From NCBI GenBank assembly GCA_023391695.1, contig JAEWAK010000022.1, forward strand, positions 36,431-100,430: 64,000 nucleotides of DNA. Reading direction: 5' to 3'. A program made the position numbers and the translations under genes. Below the pieces are notes generated by a model. The model did not search any database. It saw only the letters and a list, made by a program, of their open reading frames with translations, and was not told the origin of the DNA. Within the stretch, counting starts at the first letter, position 1, and each line of letters opens with the position of its first letter. Source of the DNA: Bacillota bacterium. GTDB taxonomy: Bacteria; Bacillota; Clostridia; Lachnospirales; Lachnospiraceae. This document shows positions 1 to 8,451 of the stretch, piece by piece.

Positions 1-305
1 TTGACGGAGCAGGTGAGTTAAGGATCTTTTTCCGGATCGCAATGCCTCCGATGAGATCCACCTTTGCTGCCGGGTTTATTTATGCTTTTATGAAAGAATG
101 GAACAATTACCTGTGGCCTTTGCTGACCCTGCAGTCTACCGATAATAAGACGCTGACCTTATTCATTTCCGGTCTTTCTTCGGCTTATTACGTAGATTAC
201 GGACAGGTATTGGTTTCCGTGGTTATAGCAACGATACCAACGATCATAATATTTATGACAATGCAGAAACATTTTGTGGCCGGAATATTGGGAGCAAGTA
301 AATAG
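1..305 (+). CDS. Carbohydrate ABC transporter permease, MalG/UgpE type (5' truncated)
   Basis: Inner-membrane permease subunit of a CUT1-family sugar importer; the gene starts before the window and is open from base 3. The first visible residues, DGAGELRIFFRIAMPP, are the cytoplasmic EAA loop that docks on the ATPase, so only the last third of the protein is present. Two hydrophobic segments follow, and the end (KHFVAGILGASK) is typical of the MalG subgroup. The methionines inside the EAA loop are not starts. The stop lies 32 bases before the beta-galactosidase start, so this importer probably brings in the oligosaccharide that enzyme cleaves. The substrate is inferred only from context. Confidence 0.9.
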   Translation, partial: DGAGELRIFFRIAMPPMRSTFAAGFIYAFMKEWNNYLWPLLTLQSTDNKTLTLFISGLSSAYYVDYGQVLVSVVIATIPTIIIFMTMQKHFVAGILGASK

Positions 306-337
306 AGCACTCAAATAGGTAAAGGAGAGAAAACAGA

Positions 338-2704
338 TTGGAAAAAAAATATAGCATCGATACAAAAGGAGCAGCACCGAAAATATACCAGTGCCCTACC
401 GTTTACAAAGGAACTAACCCGAAAGGGGATACTGTTAATTTTACAAATTATTATATGGAATATAAAGAAAAACCGTATTATGCAATTTCCGGTGAAATGC
501 ACTTTTCCAGGATTGAAGAAAGCTTCTGGGAAGATGAAATTATAAAGATGAAAATGGCCGGGATTACCATGATTTCAACCTACCTGTTTTGGATCCACCA
601 CGAAGAAGAACAAGGTATTTTTGACTGGAGCGGCAATAAAAACCTGCGTAAATTTACGGAACTTTGTAAAAAGCAGGGGATTTTCCTGATTTTGCGTGTA
701 GGACCCTTTTCCCACGGTGAGTGCCGGAACGGGGGCTTCCCGGACTGGATGTTTGGAGCGCCCTATGATGTACGGAGCAATGACGAAGAATATATTTATT
801 ATGTGGAAAGGTATTTTAAAGAGATCGGTAAGCAGGTCGAAGGGTTTATGTTTAAAGACGGCGGTCCGATCGTAAGTACACAGATAGAAAATGAATATGA
901 ACATGCCTCATCTCCCTGGGAAATGACAACGGAAAACAGCGGTGAATGGACTGTAAGCGGTAATGAAGGCCCTTCCCATTTTACCCTGTTAAAAGAGCTT
1001 GCCGTCAAAGCAGGTCTCATAACCCCCCTTTACAGTACCACGGCCTGGGGAGGTGCCTGTGCACCGGTCGAAGAAGTCCTGCCGCTCTGGGGAGGCTATG
1101 CATACTGGCCCTGGATCTTCTATGGGGATGATATCAAAGAGCATCCGGCTACGACGGAATTTATATATAAAGATTTCCATAATAACAACGCACCGAAATA
1201 TTATAATTTTGATCCGGAATATCCGCCGGAAGATTATCCTTTCGTTTGCTGTGAAATGGGCGGCGGTATGGCAAATTATTACCGTTACCGGTTCCAGCTT
1301 CCCTTTGAAAGTGTTGAAGCCATGGCAAATATAAAGACCGCCAGCGGATGCAATTTCCTGGGGTATTATATGTTCCACGGCGGAAGCAATCCCAGAGGAA
1401 AAAGGGTTCCCTATCTCAATGAATGCGCACTTCCCAAAATCTCCTATGACTATCAGGCAGCCCTGGGGGAATTCGGGCAGATCAGGGAATCTTATAAGAG
1501 AGTAAAATTACTGCATTATTTTTATAAAGGCTTTGAAGAAGTCTTGTGTAATATGAAAACCTTTCTTCCGGAAGAAGCGGCCGGGATGGCACCGGCGGAT
1601 GTAAAGACCCTCCGGTATTGTATAAGGTCGAATAAAGATGCCGGTTTCCTGTTTATTAATAATTTTCAGGACCACATTGAAATGGAAGACCAGAAAGACT
1701 TTTCCATCCGGTTAAATATGGGTGAAAGCAGCCTGACAGTACCCATGGAAGGCGGGATGTCGTTAAATAAAGAGCAAAGCTGTATCCTGCCTGTTAATTT
1801 TGATATGGAAGGAATAAGACTTAAGTACGCAACCGCCCAACTGATCCTGAAAATTCCGTATCAGGGTGTAACCCATTACTTTTTCTTTGCACCGGAAGGA
1901 ATGAAGACGGAATTCCGGTTTGAAGGAATGGAAACCTTACATATCGATTCCGAAAAATCGACTAAGACAATGGTAAAAACAAAAGAGGGAAAAGAGATTG
2001 CACTCTGTGTTTTAAGCCGTGCCGACAGCCTTAAGTTGTGGAAAGTAAGCAGACCGGAAGGTGATACGCTGGTTTTATCCGATGAAACGGTTTTAGAGGA
2101 TGCCGGAAGTGTCCGGATCGAGAGTATTGGAAAAGAATCCGGAAGAATTGGTATTTTCCCGCCAAGGGACTCTGCAATAACCGTAAACGGATCCTCCTAT
2201 GAGAGCGTTGAAAAAACAGATCTATTTACGTTTTATGAAGTAAATTACGGTAAAAATAAGGTTTGTCTGGAATGGGAAGATATCAGTTCAAAAGAAAAAC
2301 AAAGTAACGGTGAGCTGAAAAGACCCGTTATCGGAAGCCCCATTACCTCTACCAGGATTACGAATGCCAGGGCAAAACTGAAAGTAACACCGGAATCCTT
2401 TGAAAACTGCAAACAAATACTCATTCAGGTGGATTATTTAGGGGATATTGGATATGCTTTTGTGGACAGTGTTTTGATGAATGATAATTTCTGTAACGGA
2501 GCGGCCTGGGAATTTGGTATTAAAGCATATGAAAAAGAAATACTGGAAAAGGGATTCTATATCTATGTATCTCCCCAAAGAAAGGGAAGCCATGTAAACA
2601 GTGATTCGGAAATGGCGGCCCGTTTTGAGACGTTTGACGAGGCAATTGCTGAAATTTCCGACATCCGGGCAGTTCCGGTATTCGACTGCATGACGGATTT
2701 ATAA
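338..2704 (+). CDS. Glycoside hydrolase family 35 beta-galactosidase
   Basis: Cytoplasmic retaining beta-galactosidase of 788 aa; no signal peptide is visible. The N-terminal (beta/alpha)8 barrel carries the family signature: EMHFSR near residue 53, RVGPFSHGEC near 120-129, and QIENEY at 182-187, whose Asn-Glu pair supplies the acid/base (E186). E306 in CCEMGGGM is the expected nucleophile. The rest is beta-rich accessory domain. The start is TTG with AAAGGAGAG eight bases upstream; no better start exists. It follows a sugar-permease gene and precedes galactonate-catabolism genes, so it likely frees galactosyl units for that pathway. The exact linkage or substrate cannot be read from sequence. 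Confidence 0.9.
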   Translation: MEKKYSIDTKGAAPKIYQCPTVYKGTNPKGDTVNFTNYYMEYKEKPYYAISGEMHFSRIEESFWEDEIIKMKMAGITMISTYLFWIHHEEEQGIFDWSGNKNLRKFTELCKKQGIFLILRVGPFSHGECRNGGFPDWMFGAPYDVRSNDEEYIYYVERYFKEIGKQVEGFMFKDGGPIVSTQIENEYEHASSPWEMTTENSGEWTVSGNEGPSHFTLLKELAVKAGLITPLYSTTAWGGACAPVEEVLPLWGGYAYWPWIFYGDDIKEHPATTEFIYKDFHNNNAPKYYNFDPEYPPEDYPFVCCEMGGGMANYYRYRFQLPFESVEAMANIKTASGCNFLGYYMFHGGSNPRGKRVPYLNECALPKISYDYQAALGEFGQIRESYKRVKLLHYFYKGFEEVLCNMKTFLPEEAAGMAPADVKTLRYCIRSNKDAGFLFINNFQDHIEMEDQKDFSIRLNMGESSLTVPMEGGMSLNKEQSCILPVNFDMEGIRLKYATAQLILKIPYQGVTHYFFFAPEGMKTEFRFEGMETLHIDSEKSTKTMVKTKEGKEIALCVLSRADSLKLWKVSRPEGDTLVLSDETVLEDAGSVRIESIGKESGRIGIFPPRDSAITVNGSSYESVEKTDLFTFYEVNYGKNKVCLEWEDISSKEKQSNGELKRPVIGSPITSTRITNARAKLKVTPESFENCKQILIQVDYLGDIGYAFVDSVLMNDNFCNGAAWEFGIKAYEKEILEKGFYIYVSPQRKGSHVNSDSEMAARFETFDEAIAEISDIRAVPVFDCMTDL

Positions 2705-2721
2705 AACAGATAGGAGTTTAT

Positions 2722-3870
2722 ATGAAAATCACTAAATTAGAGTTATTTAAAATTCCCCCAAGGTGGTTGTTTTTAAAAATCTCAACTGATGAAGGCTATG
2801 AAGGCTGGGGAGAGCCCATTGTTGAAGGACGGGCGGATACGGTAAAAGCGGCAGTGGAGGAATTAAGCACTTACCTGATCGGCGCCGACCCCAACAAGAT
2901 TGAGGATATCTGGCAGGTATTGTACCGCTCGGGCTTTTACCGGGGCGGCCCGGTCCTGACTTCTGCAATCTCCGGTATCGAACAGGCACTCTGGGACATT
3001 AAAGGAAAATATTACAATGCACCGGTATACGAGCTCCTTGGCGGGGCCTGCCGTGACAGTATCAAGGTATATTCCTGGATCGGCGGGGAAAAGCCGGATG
3101 AAGTTGCAAAAGAGGCAAAAGAAAAGCAGAACCAGGGCTTCTCGGCTATTAAAATGAATGCAACCGGAGAACTTAATTACATAGATGATTACAGTAAGGT
3201 CAGAGGAGTGGTAGAAAGGGTCGCAACGATCCGCGAGACCTGCGGAGAAGATTTCGGTATCGCAGTGGATTTCCACGGAAGAGTGCACAAGGCTATGGCA
3301 AAGATCCTGGTACAGGAACTGGATCCTTACCATCTGATGTTTGTGGAAGAACCGGTCCTTTGTGAAAATTATGAAGCCTTTAAGGAGATCGCTTCCTATA
3401 CTTCCGCACCGATCGCAACCGGAGAAAGACTGTTTACCAGGTGGGATTTTAAAAAGATATTTGAACAGGGAGTCGTTAATATTATCCAGCCCGATCTGTC
3501 CCATGCGGGAGGAATCCTGGAATGCAGGAAAATAGCAGCCATGGCGGAAGCTTATGATATGGCGGTTGCACCTCATTGCCCGTTAGGGCCTATAGCCCTG
3601 GCTTCCTGTATCCAGCTGGATGCATGTACCCCAAATGCAATAATTCAGGAACAGAGTCTGGGGATCCATTATAACCAGGGAAATGACCTGCTGGATTTTC
3701 TGAAAAATCCCGGAGTTTTTGAATATAAGGACGGATATGTCGGATTGCCGGCAGGACCTGGCCTTGGTATTGAAATCGATGAGGATAAAGTACGTGAGCT
3801 GGACCGAATCGGTCATAACTGGAAAAATCTTGTATGGAGAAATCCGGACGGCACGGTAGCAGAATGGTAA
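2722..3870 (+). CDS. dgoD: D-galactonate dehydratase (enolase superfamily)
   Basis: Dehydrates D-galactonate to 2-keto-3-deoxygalactonate. At 382 aa it has the same length as Escherichia coli DgoD, and it is recalled to align with it over nearly its whole length, including the PPRW...EGWGEP start and the VAEW end. Metal ligands fall at the same numbers, D183, E209 and E235, with catalytic H185 and H285. The DFHGRV, VEEPV, TGERLF and PHCPLGP motifs are intact. ATG with an upstream AGGAG, 17 bases after the GH35 gene. It is the first step of the De Ley-Doudoroff route encoded by the next two genes. No galactose dehydrogenase or lactonase is visible in the window, so the source of galactonate is open. 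Confidence 0.93.
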   Translation: MKITKLELFKIPPRWLFLKISTDEGYEGWGEPIVEGRADTVKAAVEELSTYLIGADPNKIEDIWQVLYRSGFYRGGPVLTSAISGIEQALWDIKGKYYNAPVYELLGGACRDSIKVYSWIGGEKPDEVAKEAKEKQNQGFSAIKMNATGELNYIDDYSKVRGVVERVATIRETCGEDFGIAVDFHGRVHKAMAKILVQELDPYHLMFVEEPVLCENYEAFKEIASYTSAPIATGERLFTRWDFKKIFEQGVVNIIQPDLSHAGGILECRKIAAMAEAYDMAVAPHCPLGPIALASCIQLDACTPNAIIQEQSLGIHYNQGNDLLDFLKNPGVFEYKDGYVGLPAGPGLGIEIDEDKVRELDRIGHNWKNLVWRNPDGTVAEW

Positions 3871-3901
3871 TCGGTGGCAGGTTGGCTGCCACAAATAAAG
3901 G

Positions 3902-4915
3902 ATGATGAAATTGAAAGAATATAGTTTAATAATTGACGGGGGAACTACAAATACACGGTTTACCCTGCTGGACCAGGACAAAATTATAGCACGCACCGAG
4001 TGTAAGGTGGGAGCGGTTAATGCGGATACTTCCTCTACGAATGAACAGTTAAAGAAGGCAGTGAAAGAAAAAATTGCTGAATTAAAAGAAGCGCATGGAT
4101 GTATCATTCCCGGTATTTATGCATCGGGAATGATTACCTCCAATGCCGGCTTATATGAAATACCCCATTTGGAAGCTCCTGTTTCCCTTGAAAAGTTAGC
4201 GGCCGGTATACACTCAGAGAGACTGCCGGAGATTTGCAGGGAAGCGGTTTTCCACTTTATCCCGGGTATCCGGTTTAATAACCAGCCCCAGTTCGGTATC
4301 GATATGTTAAGAGGAGAAGAGGTTGAAATAATCGGTGCCCTGGGGCCGGAAGATGAGGATAAAACCATATTATTTATGCATTTTGGTTCCCACAACAAAT
4401 TGATGTATTATGCTGACGGCGCCATACAGAACGCGGTTACCACAATCGGCGGGGAACTTCTCTGGGCGATCATCTATGATACCATTTTAAAAAGTTCTGT
4501 TGCCAGTCTGGAAGAGCCCTTTACCCTGGATGAAGAATATGTTAAAATAGGGTTTAAAGAGACAAAATTGAATAATATTTCCAGGTCAATGTTCCAGGGA
4601 AGAATCCACCAGGTGATCGAACAGGCCGGTAAAGAGCAGATACTGTCCTATATTTACGGAGCCGTTATGTGTATTGATATGCAGGCATTTATACCGTTAT
4701 TAAAACAGAAGGCGGATAAATGTATTATATATGGAAGAGAAACTTTTATGAAAGCTTTCTGTATTTGCCTTTCTCTGTCCGGCGAGGAAGAAATCTCCCG
4801 TATTAAGCTAGAAACAATACCTTATGCAGAAAGTGAATGGTTAAGTTTAAAAGGTGTTCAGAGGATACGCAGCAGATTTGGTACGCTGCTTACCGGAACG
4901 GAGGAAATATGTTAG
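3902..4915 (+). CDS. dgoK: 2-dehydro-3-deoxygalactonokinase
   Basis: ATP-dependent kinase that phosphorylates 2-keto-3-deoxygalactonate at C6. The N-terminus IIDGGTTNTRF is the phosphate-binding loop of the DgoK family, and GAVNADT and FGIDMLRGEE segments follow. At 337 aa it is slightly longer than the usual 290-310 aa. Start choice is uncertain: AAAGG touches the ATG at 3902 and is better spaced (nine bases) for a TTG at 3911, which would remove three residues. The stop overlaps the start of the aldolase gene, so the two are probably translationally coupled. Confidence 0.88.
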   Translation: MMKLKEYSLIIDGGTTNTRFTLLDQDKIIARTECKVGAVNADTSSTNEQLKKAVKEKIAELKEAHGCIIPGIYASGMITSNAGLYEIPHLEAPVSLEKLAAGIHSERLPEICREAVFHFIPGIRFNNQPQFGIDMLRGEEVEIIGALGPEDEDKTILFMHFGSHNKLMYYADGAIQNAVTTIGGELLWAIIYDTILKSSVASLEEPFTLDEEYVKIGFKETKLNNISRSMFQGRIHQVIEQAGKEQILSYIYGAVMCIDMQAFIPLLKQKADKCIIYGRETFMKAFCICLSLSGEEEISRIKLETIPYAESEWLSLKGVQRIRSRFGTLLTGTEEIC

Positions 4916-5532
4916 AACAGGATTTTCTTAATACCCGGGTGATCGCAATTTCCAGAGGTGCATCCGGAGATGAACTGGATAATATGATAAAGGCTCTGCA
5001 TACCGGGGGAATTAAACTGGCTGAGGTGACCCTCAACTCACCGGATGCCCTGCAGTCCATATACCGTTTAAGAGAAAAATTTGACGGGCTCATCCATATC
5101 GGGGCCGGAACCGTACTGAATCTGAAGGCAGCAAAAGAAGCAGCCGCGGCAGGTGCGGAATTTATTGTCACACCCAATACGGATAAAGATGTGATTCAAT
5201 ACTGTGTATCAAAAGATTTGTTTATTACACCGGGAGCCCTGACACCAAGTGAGATTACGGAGGCAATGAATTACGGCAGCAGGTATGTTAAGGTGTTTCC
5301 CGTAAGGACCTTGGGACCGGGATATTTAAAAGATGTTCTTGCCTCTTTAAGCGAAGCAAAGATAATTGCGGTAGGAGGCATTGATACCGGAAATGCGGCG
5401 GATTATTTATCAAACGGAGCCATAGGACTTGGCGTCGGCGGCAGCCTTTGCAAAATACCGGCGGATGGAGATTATAACAGGATTACAGTTTATGCAAGAG
5501 AACTTCTTGCGAAATGTCGTCCTACGAAATAA
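4909..5532 (+). CDS. dgoA: 2-dehydro-3-deoxy-6-phosphogalactonate aldolase (KDPG-aldolase family)
   Basis: Class I aldolase splitting KDPGal to pyruvate and glyceraldehyde 3-phosphate, the last step of the galactonate route. The 207-aa TIM barrel has E39 in AEVTL, the GAGTVL strand, and the Schiff-base lysine K128 in YVKVFPV. The start is the ATG at 4909 behind GGAGG; it overlaps the dgoK stop by seven bases. An in-frame upstream extension lies wholly inside dgoK and is not used. KDPG and KDPGal aldolases are hard to separate by sequence; the dgoD-dgoK context favours KDPGal. Confidence 0.88.
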   Translation: MLEQDFLNTRVIAISRGASGDELDNMIKALHTGGIKLAEVTLNSPDALQSIYRLREKFDGLIHIGAGTVLNLKAAKEAAAAGAEFIVTPNTDKDVIQYCVSKDLFITPGALTPSEITEAMNYGSRYVKVFPVRTLGPGYLKDVLASLSEAKIIAVGGIDTGNAADYLSNGAIGLGVGGSLCKIPADGDYNRITVYARELLAKCRPTK

Positions 5533-5574
5533 TTTTATGAGGAGAAAGAGCGGAGGATTTTTTAATCTTTCACT

Positions 5575-5596
5575 CTGCGCAGAAAAATATGCGCAG
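5575..5596. promoter_or_regulatory. Inverted repeat just upstream of the iclR-type gene
   Basis: CTGCGCA and TGCGCAG form perfect 7-base arms around an 8-base AT-rich loop, ending 15 bases before the regulator ATG. It could be an autoregulatory operator or a small leader hairpin. There is no T-run, so it is not a convincing terminator. Confidence 0.4.
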
Positions 5597-5611
5597 GAAT
5601 AAGAGGTAAAT

Positions 5612-6382
5612 ATGGGTTATACGGAACACAGGTCAACAGCACGGGTTTTATCTATATTACAATTGGTTGCCAGAAACCAGGATGGTTATACTCTGTCAAA
5701 ACTGGCGGAATTATTAGAAGCACCGAAGGGAAGCATTTTTCCCATACTGCAGACCCTGAAGGAATATCATTTTCTGCTGTTTGATGATAAGACAGGAATC
5801 TACCAGATAGGGCCAATGGCATTCCAGGTGGGGATGTCCTTTATTAACCGTGACGGCAGTTTAAAATTTGTAGAGGAAAAAATTTCCCGGATCGTGGATC
5901 AGTGCCTGGAGACCGTACATTTTGCAATTCTGGATAAGGGTGATGTCGTATATCTGCTGAAAAAAGATTCTCCCCAGGCGATCCGCATGATTTCCATGGT
6001 GGGTAAAACTTTGCCGGCTTACGGTACTGGGATCGGCAAGGCACTGCTTATGGATTATTCCCTGGAAGAACTAAAAAAAATTTATCCCGATGGACTGGAA
6101 AAACTTACCTATAATACGATTGTGGATTTTGATAAATTGTATGAAGAACTTAAGAGCTTCCGTAAGGACGATGTGTCTTATGAATATGAAGAATCCAATA
6201 TGGATGTCCAATGTGTTGCTGTGGCTGTCCGAAAAGAATCCAAGATTATAGCGGCAGTCAGTGTAGCAATCCCTATTTTCCGGTGCGATGATAAGAAGAT
6301 AGAGAATATCAGGGAGATTCTGTTAAATACAAAAAGAGAATTGGAAGAATATTTTTCTCACGGAAATTTTATATTACGTTAG
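5612..6382 (+). CDS. IclR-family transcriptional regulator
   Basis: DNA-binding regulator of 256 aa. The N-terminal winged helix (about residues 8-70, with TLSKLAELLEAPKGSIFPIL) is followed by the IclR ligand-binding domain (TVHFAILDKGDVVYL, GIGKALL, SMDVQCVAVAVR-like segments). Position directly after the galactonate genes suggests it controls them; E. coli uses a GntR-type DgoR instead. AGAGGT precedes the ATG. The TAG stop lies exactly at the left boundary of a palindromic element, so the insertion may have reshaped the native 3' end. The ligand is inferred to be galactonate or a derivative. Confidence 0.88.
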   Translation: MGYTEHRSTARVLSILQLVARNQDGYTLSKLAELLEAPKGSIFPILQTLKEYHFLLFDDKTGIYQIGPMAFQVGMSFINRDGSLKFVEEKISRIVDQCLETVHFAILDKGDVVYLLKKDSPQAIRMISMVGKTLPAYGTGIGKALLMDYSLEELKKIYPDGLEKLTYNTIVDFDKLYEELKSFRKDDVSYEYEESNMDVQCVAVAVRKESKIIAAVSVAIPIFRCDDKKIENIREILLNTKRELEEYFSHGNFILR

Positions 6383-6543
6383 GGCGTGTCTGAAAACTCA
6401 TTGCACTGTTCTGAACGCCCCACTTTGCGGAATCCTGCGTCGCAATTTTGGGAACGTAGACCCGCTACGCCCCCAAAATCGCTCCTTGTCTCCCACAAAG
6501 TGGAACATTCAGTCCGGCACAAGCAGTTTTCAGACACACCCTA
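6380..6543. mobile_element. MITE-like palindromic element, about 162 bp
   Basis: The left end AGGGCGTGTCTGAAAACT is answered by the inverted right end AGTTTTCAGACACACCCT with one mismatch. The whole element is an imperfect palindrome: internal segments (CCACTTTG with CAAAGTGG, GCAATTTTGGG with CCCAAAATCGC) continue the pairing to the centre near 6460. It has no coding capacity. This fits a miniature inverted-repeat transposable element mobilised in trans. It abuts the iclR stop codon. No target duplication can be called with confidence because TAG/CTA may belong to the ends. No second copy was seen in the window. Confidence 0.7.
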
Positions 6544-6641
6544 GTTTAATGATGAATTTAACCTTACAAATAAGTCCCCCGCTTAGCGGAGTGCGAATAT
6601 CCGCTTTAACTTTAAGAAATTCATATGGTAATAAATATAAA

Positions 6642-6681
6642 AAACGCAAACGGATTATACTTAAAAAGTTCGTTTGCGTTT
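6642..6681. terminator. Hairpin, possible bidirectional terminator
   Basis: AAACGCAAACG pairs perfectly with CGTTTGCGTTT across an 18-base loop. A-rich sequence to the left and T-rich sequence to the right suit termination on either strand. It sits among gene remnants, so its current client is unclear. Confidence 0.5.
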
Positions 6682-6699
6682 CTTTGATTTCTTTTCTTA

Positions 6700-6902
6700 A
6701 AAACAGTGAAGCAGTGATCCCGCAGATAATACTGAATATGGCTAGGGATTGGAGCCAGTGCGGTCATAGAGTTTTCCGGCTGCCGGCATGAAAGGCCCGG
6801 AAACTGGTGCACCGGGAAGCATGATAAGTCCGGCTTCCAGGGACCCGGCCCTTTTAAGTTCTGTAAAAATAAAAGGAACAAAAAAGATGCCGGAAAGGTT
6901 AT
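6700..6902 (-). pseudogene. Remnant of a DHA2 (EmrB/QacA-like) multidrug efflux transporter
   Basis: Reading the minus strand gives FVPFIFTELKRAGSLEAG, then LIMLPGAPVSGPFMPAAGKL, then YDRTGSNP and a TAG stop at 6742-6744. The same frame then continues with PYSVLSAGSLL. This matches the conserved stretch of DHA2 major-facilitator pumps (leaflet motif SALEAGLxMLPGAxVxGxxxPxxGRLYDRxG). Nothing recognisable flanks it, so only about 65 residues of a roughly 470-aa protein survive, interrupted by a stop. The assignment rests on motif recognition alone. Confidence 0.5.
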
Positions 6903-7017
6903 CATAAGTCAGGCAGAATCAGAAATTCATGAAAGATATGTAAAATCAAGTAAATAAGTGTTATAATAAGACAATGACAATATCCGCTTTGACAATCTTA
7001 AAACTGGAGGTGTTTCT

Positions 7018-7322
7018 ATGGAACGAATGTATGCTTTTAATGCAGATTCAGGTGATTATGATTTTCATTTCGGACAGGAGGGAGTTTCCACCCATTTTAT
7101 TATTACGGCCCTTATAATTCCGGAATCTAAATTAAGTCTGGCAGAAGCCCGGGCTGAAGAAATATGGAGAAAATATTATAGCATGGAAGGTATGATATCA
7201 CCGTTTGAATCTGTTAACCACCAGATAAGGTGTAATGCACTGGAAGATTTATAGCAACGGATATTAACTTATTTTCGGTAGTTACGGATAAGAAAAAAAT
7301 ATATGAAAAAGAAATATATTAA
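7018..7322 (+). pseudogene. Truncated DUF3800-type gene
   Basis: A 78-aa frame (7018-7254) begins MERMYAFNADSGDYDFHFG and then THFIITALIIPE, resembling the N-terminus of DUF3800 proteins (DESGD...F.hal). It stops early. About seven bases later, in another frame, DINLFSVVTDKKKIYEKE appears, resembling the next DUF3800 strand (kldikfyalvvDKkkiy), and then a stop at 7320. A frameshift plus stop in a roughly 250-aa family explains both pieces. AGGTG precedes the ATG, so a short peptide could still be made. An independent small protein remains possible. Confidence 0.5.
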
Positions 7323-7364
7323 TGTTAAAACCGAGTTAGCAAAACCCAAACAGAAAGGGATATT

Positions 7365-8294
7365 ATGAAATTTAAAAATATCAGAATAAAGAACTCTGCC
7401 AGATTTGACCTGCAAAGAAGAGTTGTATCCCATATGACCTCATTATCCTGGCAGAATATACCCCATGTGTCCTATATCTATGAACCGGATATAACGGACT
7501 TTTATGAGGAATATGACAGACTGGCCAGGGATAGAAGCCGTACCGGCCGCAAAATTTCCTTTAACACGATTATGCTGAAAGTAATAATAGAAGGCTTATT
7601 AAAGGCGCCCCGGTTAAATGCCTATATTGAATATAAACATAAGCGGACAGATGGGATAATCCATATATTAGACAGTATTAACATTTCAATTCCCTGGCTT
7701 TTGCCGGACGGCAGGATGATAACACCGGTTATACAGAATGCTGAAAAAATGTCGGTCAATGAAATTTCGGATTATGTGTTAAATTTATCCCAGAGAATAA
7801 AAAAGACTGATATTGATGAAATGTTATATAAGACCGTTTTTGCCGACACGGTAGAAGAACTAAAAAAGTTCAATCTGAAAGTAATAAACCGAATATTATC
7901 TTCTAAAGTCAGCAGAAACCGTATCATCGGACTTAAAGGCAAAAGAAAAGAGAATTACTATAAAATACCGGAAAAGGACCGTCTGACTGAAAAAGATATT
8001 TTATCCGGAACGGTTACGGTTTCCAATATCGGTTCTTTATATAAAGAGCAGAGAGGCTTTTTTGCTTTGCTTGAGATCATACCACCCCAGGTTTTTGCTG
8101 TCGGTATCGGTCCCATACAGGAAAAACCCGGTGTGTATATTCAACAGGATGGAAAAAAAGGAATCGGTATAAGGAAAATACTTCCCATGTGCCTGGCTTT
8201 TGACCACAGGGCGGTCGATTTTAGTTCCGTCATTCCATTTTTAAAAAGGCTTGATGAAATATTCCTTATGCCGGAAGTGATTTATAAATGGTAA
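7365..8294 (+). CDS. Stand-alone 2-oxoacid dehydrogenase E2-type acyltransferase domain
   Basis: A 309-aa chloramphenicol-acetyltransferase-fold protein equal to the catalytic core of E2 subunits, with no lipoyl or E1/E3-binding domain and no E1/E3 genes nearby. Visible features are MTSLSWQNIPHVSYIYE near the start, FNTIMLKVIIEGL, DSINISIPWLLPDGRMITPV, GTVTVSNIGS, and the active-site stretch AFDHRAVDF with H281 and D285; the usual Gly after Asp is Phe. A basic insert lies around residues 185-215. AAAGGG precedes the ATG. The acyl donor and acceptor are unknown. A divergent, non-PDH acyltransferase is more likely than a dehydrogenase subunit. Confidence 0.75.
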   Translation: MKFKNIRIKNSARFDLQRRVVSHMTSLSWQNIPHVSYIYEPDITDFYEEYDRLARDRSRTGRKISFNTIMLKVIIEGLLKAPRLNAYIEYKHKRTDGIIHILDSINISIPWLLPDGRMITPVIQNAEKMSVNEISDYVLNLSQRIKKTDIDEMLYKTVFADTVEELKKFNLKVINRILSSKVSRNRIIGLKGKRKENYYKIPEKDRLTEKDILSGTVTVSNIGSLYKEQRGFFALLEIIPPQVFAVGIGPIQEKPGVYIQQDGKKGIGIRKILPMCLAFDHRAVDFSSVIPFLKRLDEIFLMPEVIYKW

Positions 8295-8451
8295 ATTCCT
8301 GGAACTATAGTTTTTGAAAGACCGGTATAGGCTGCCTTCAATGAAATACAGGCTGGGAATAAGCAGATAATGATTACACTGTAAGCGAAAAGCTTATAAA
8401 GCTGATGTGGAAGGAGCTCTGTAAAATAGCTTCAATAGCCCCCTGTAATAG

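Noticed and set aside
989..1378. Long antisense frames within the GH35 and dgoD genes
   Set aside because: They are shadows of real genes, with no ribosome sites and cysteine/histidine-rich noise composition.
6486..6791. 101-aa plus-strand frame across the MITE
   Set aside because: It starts inside the palindromic element and spans the terminator hairpin and the antisense of the DHA2 remnant; no ribosome site.
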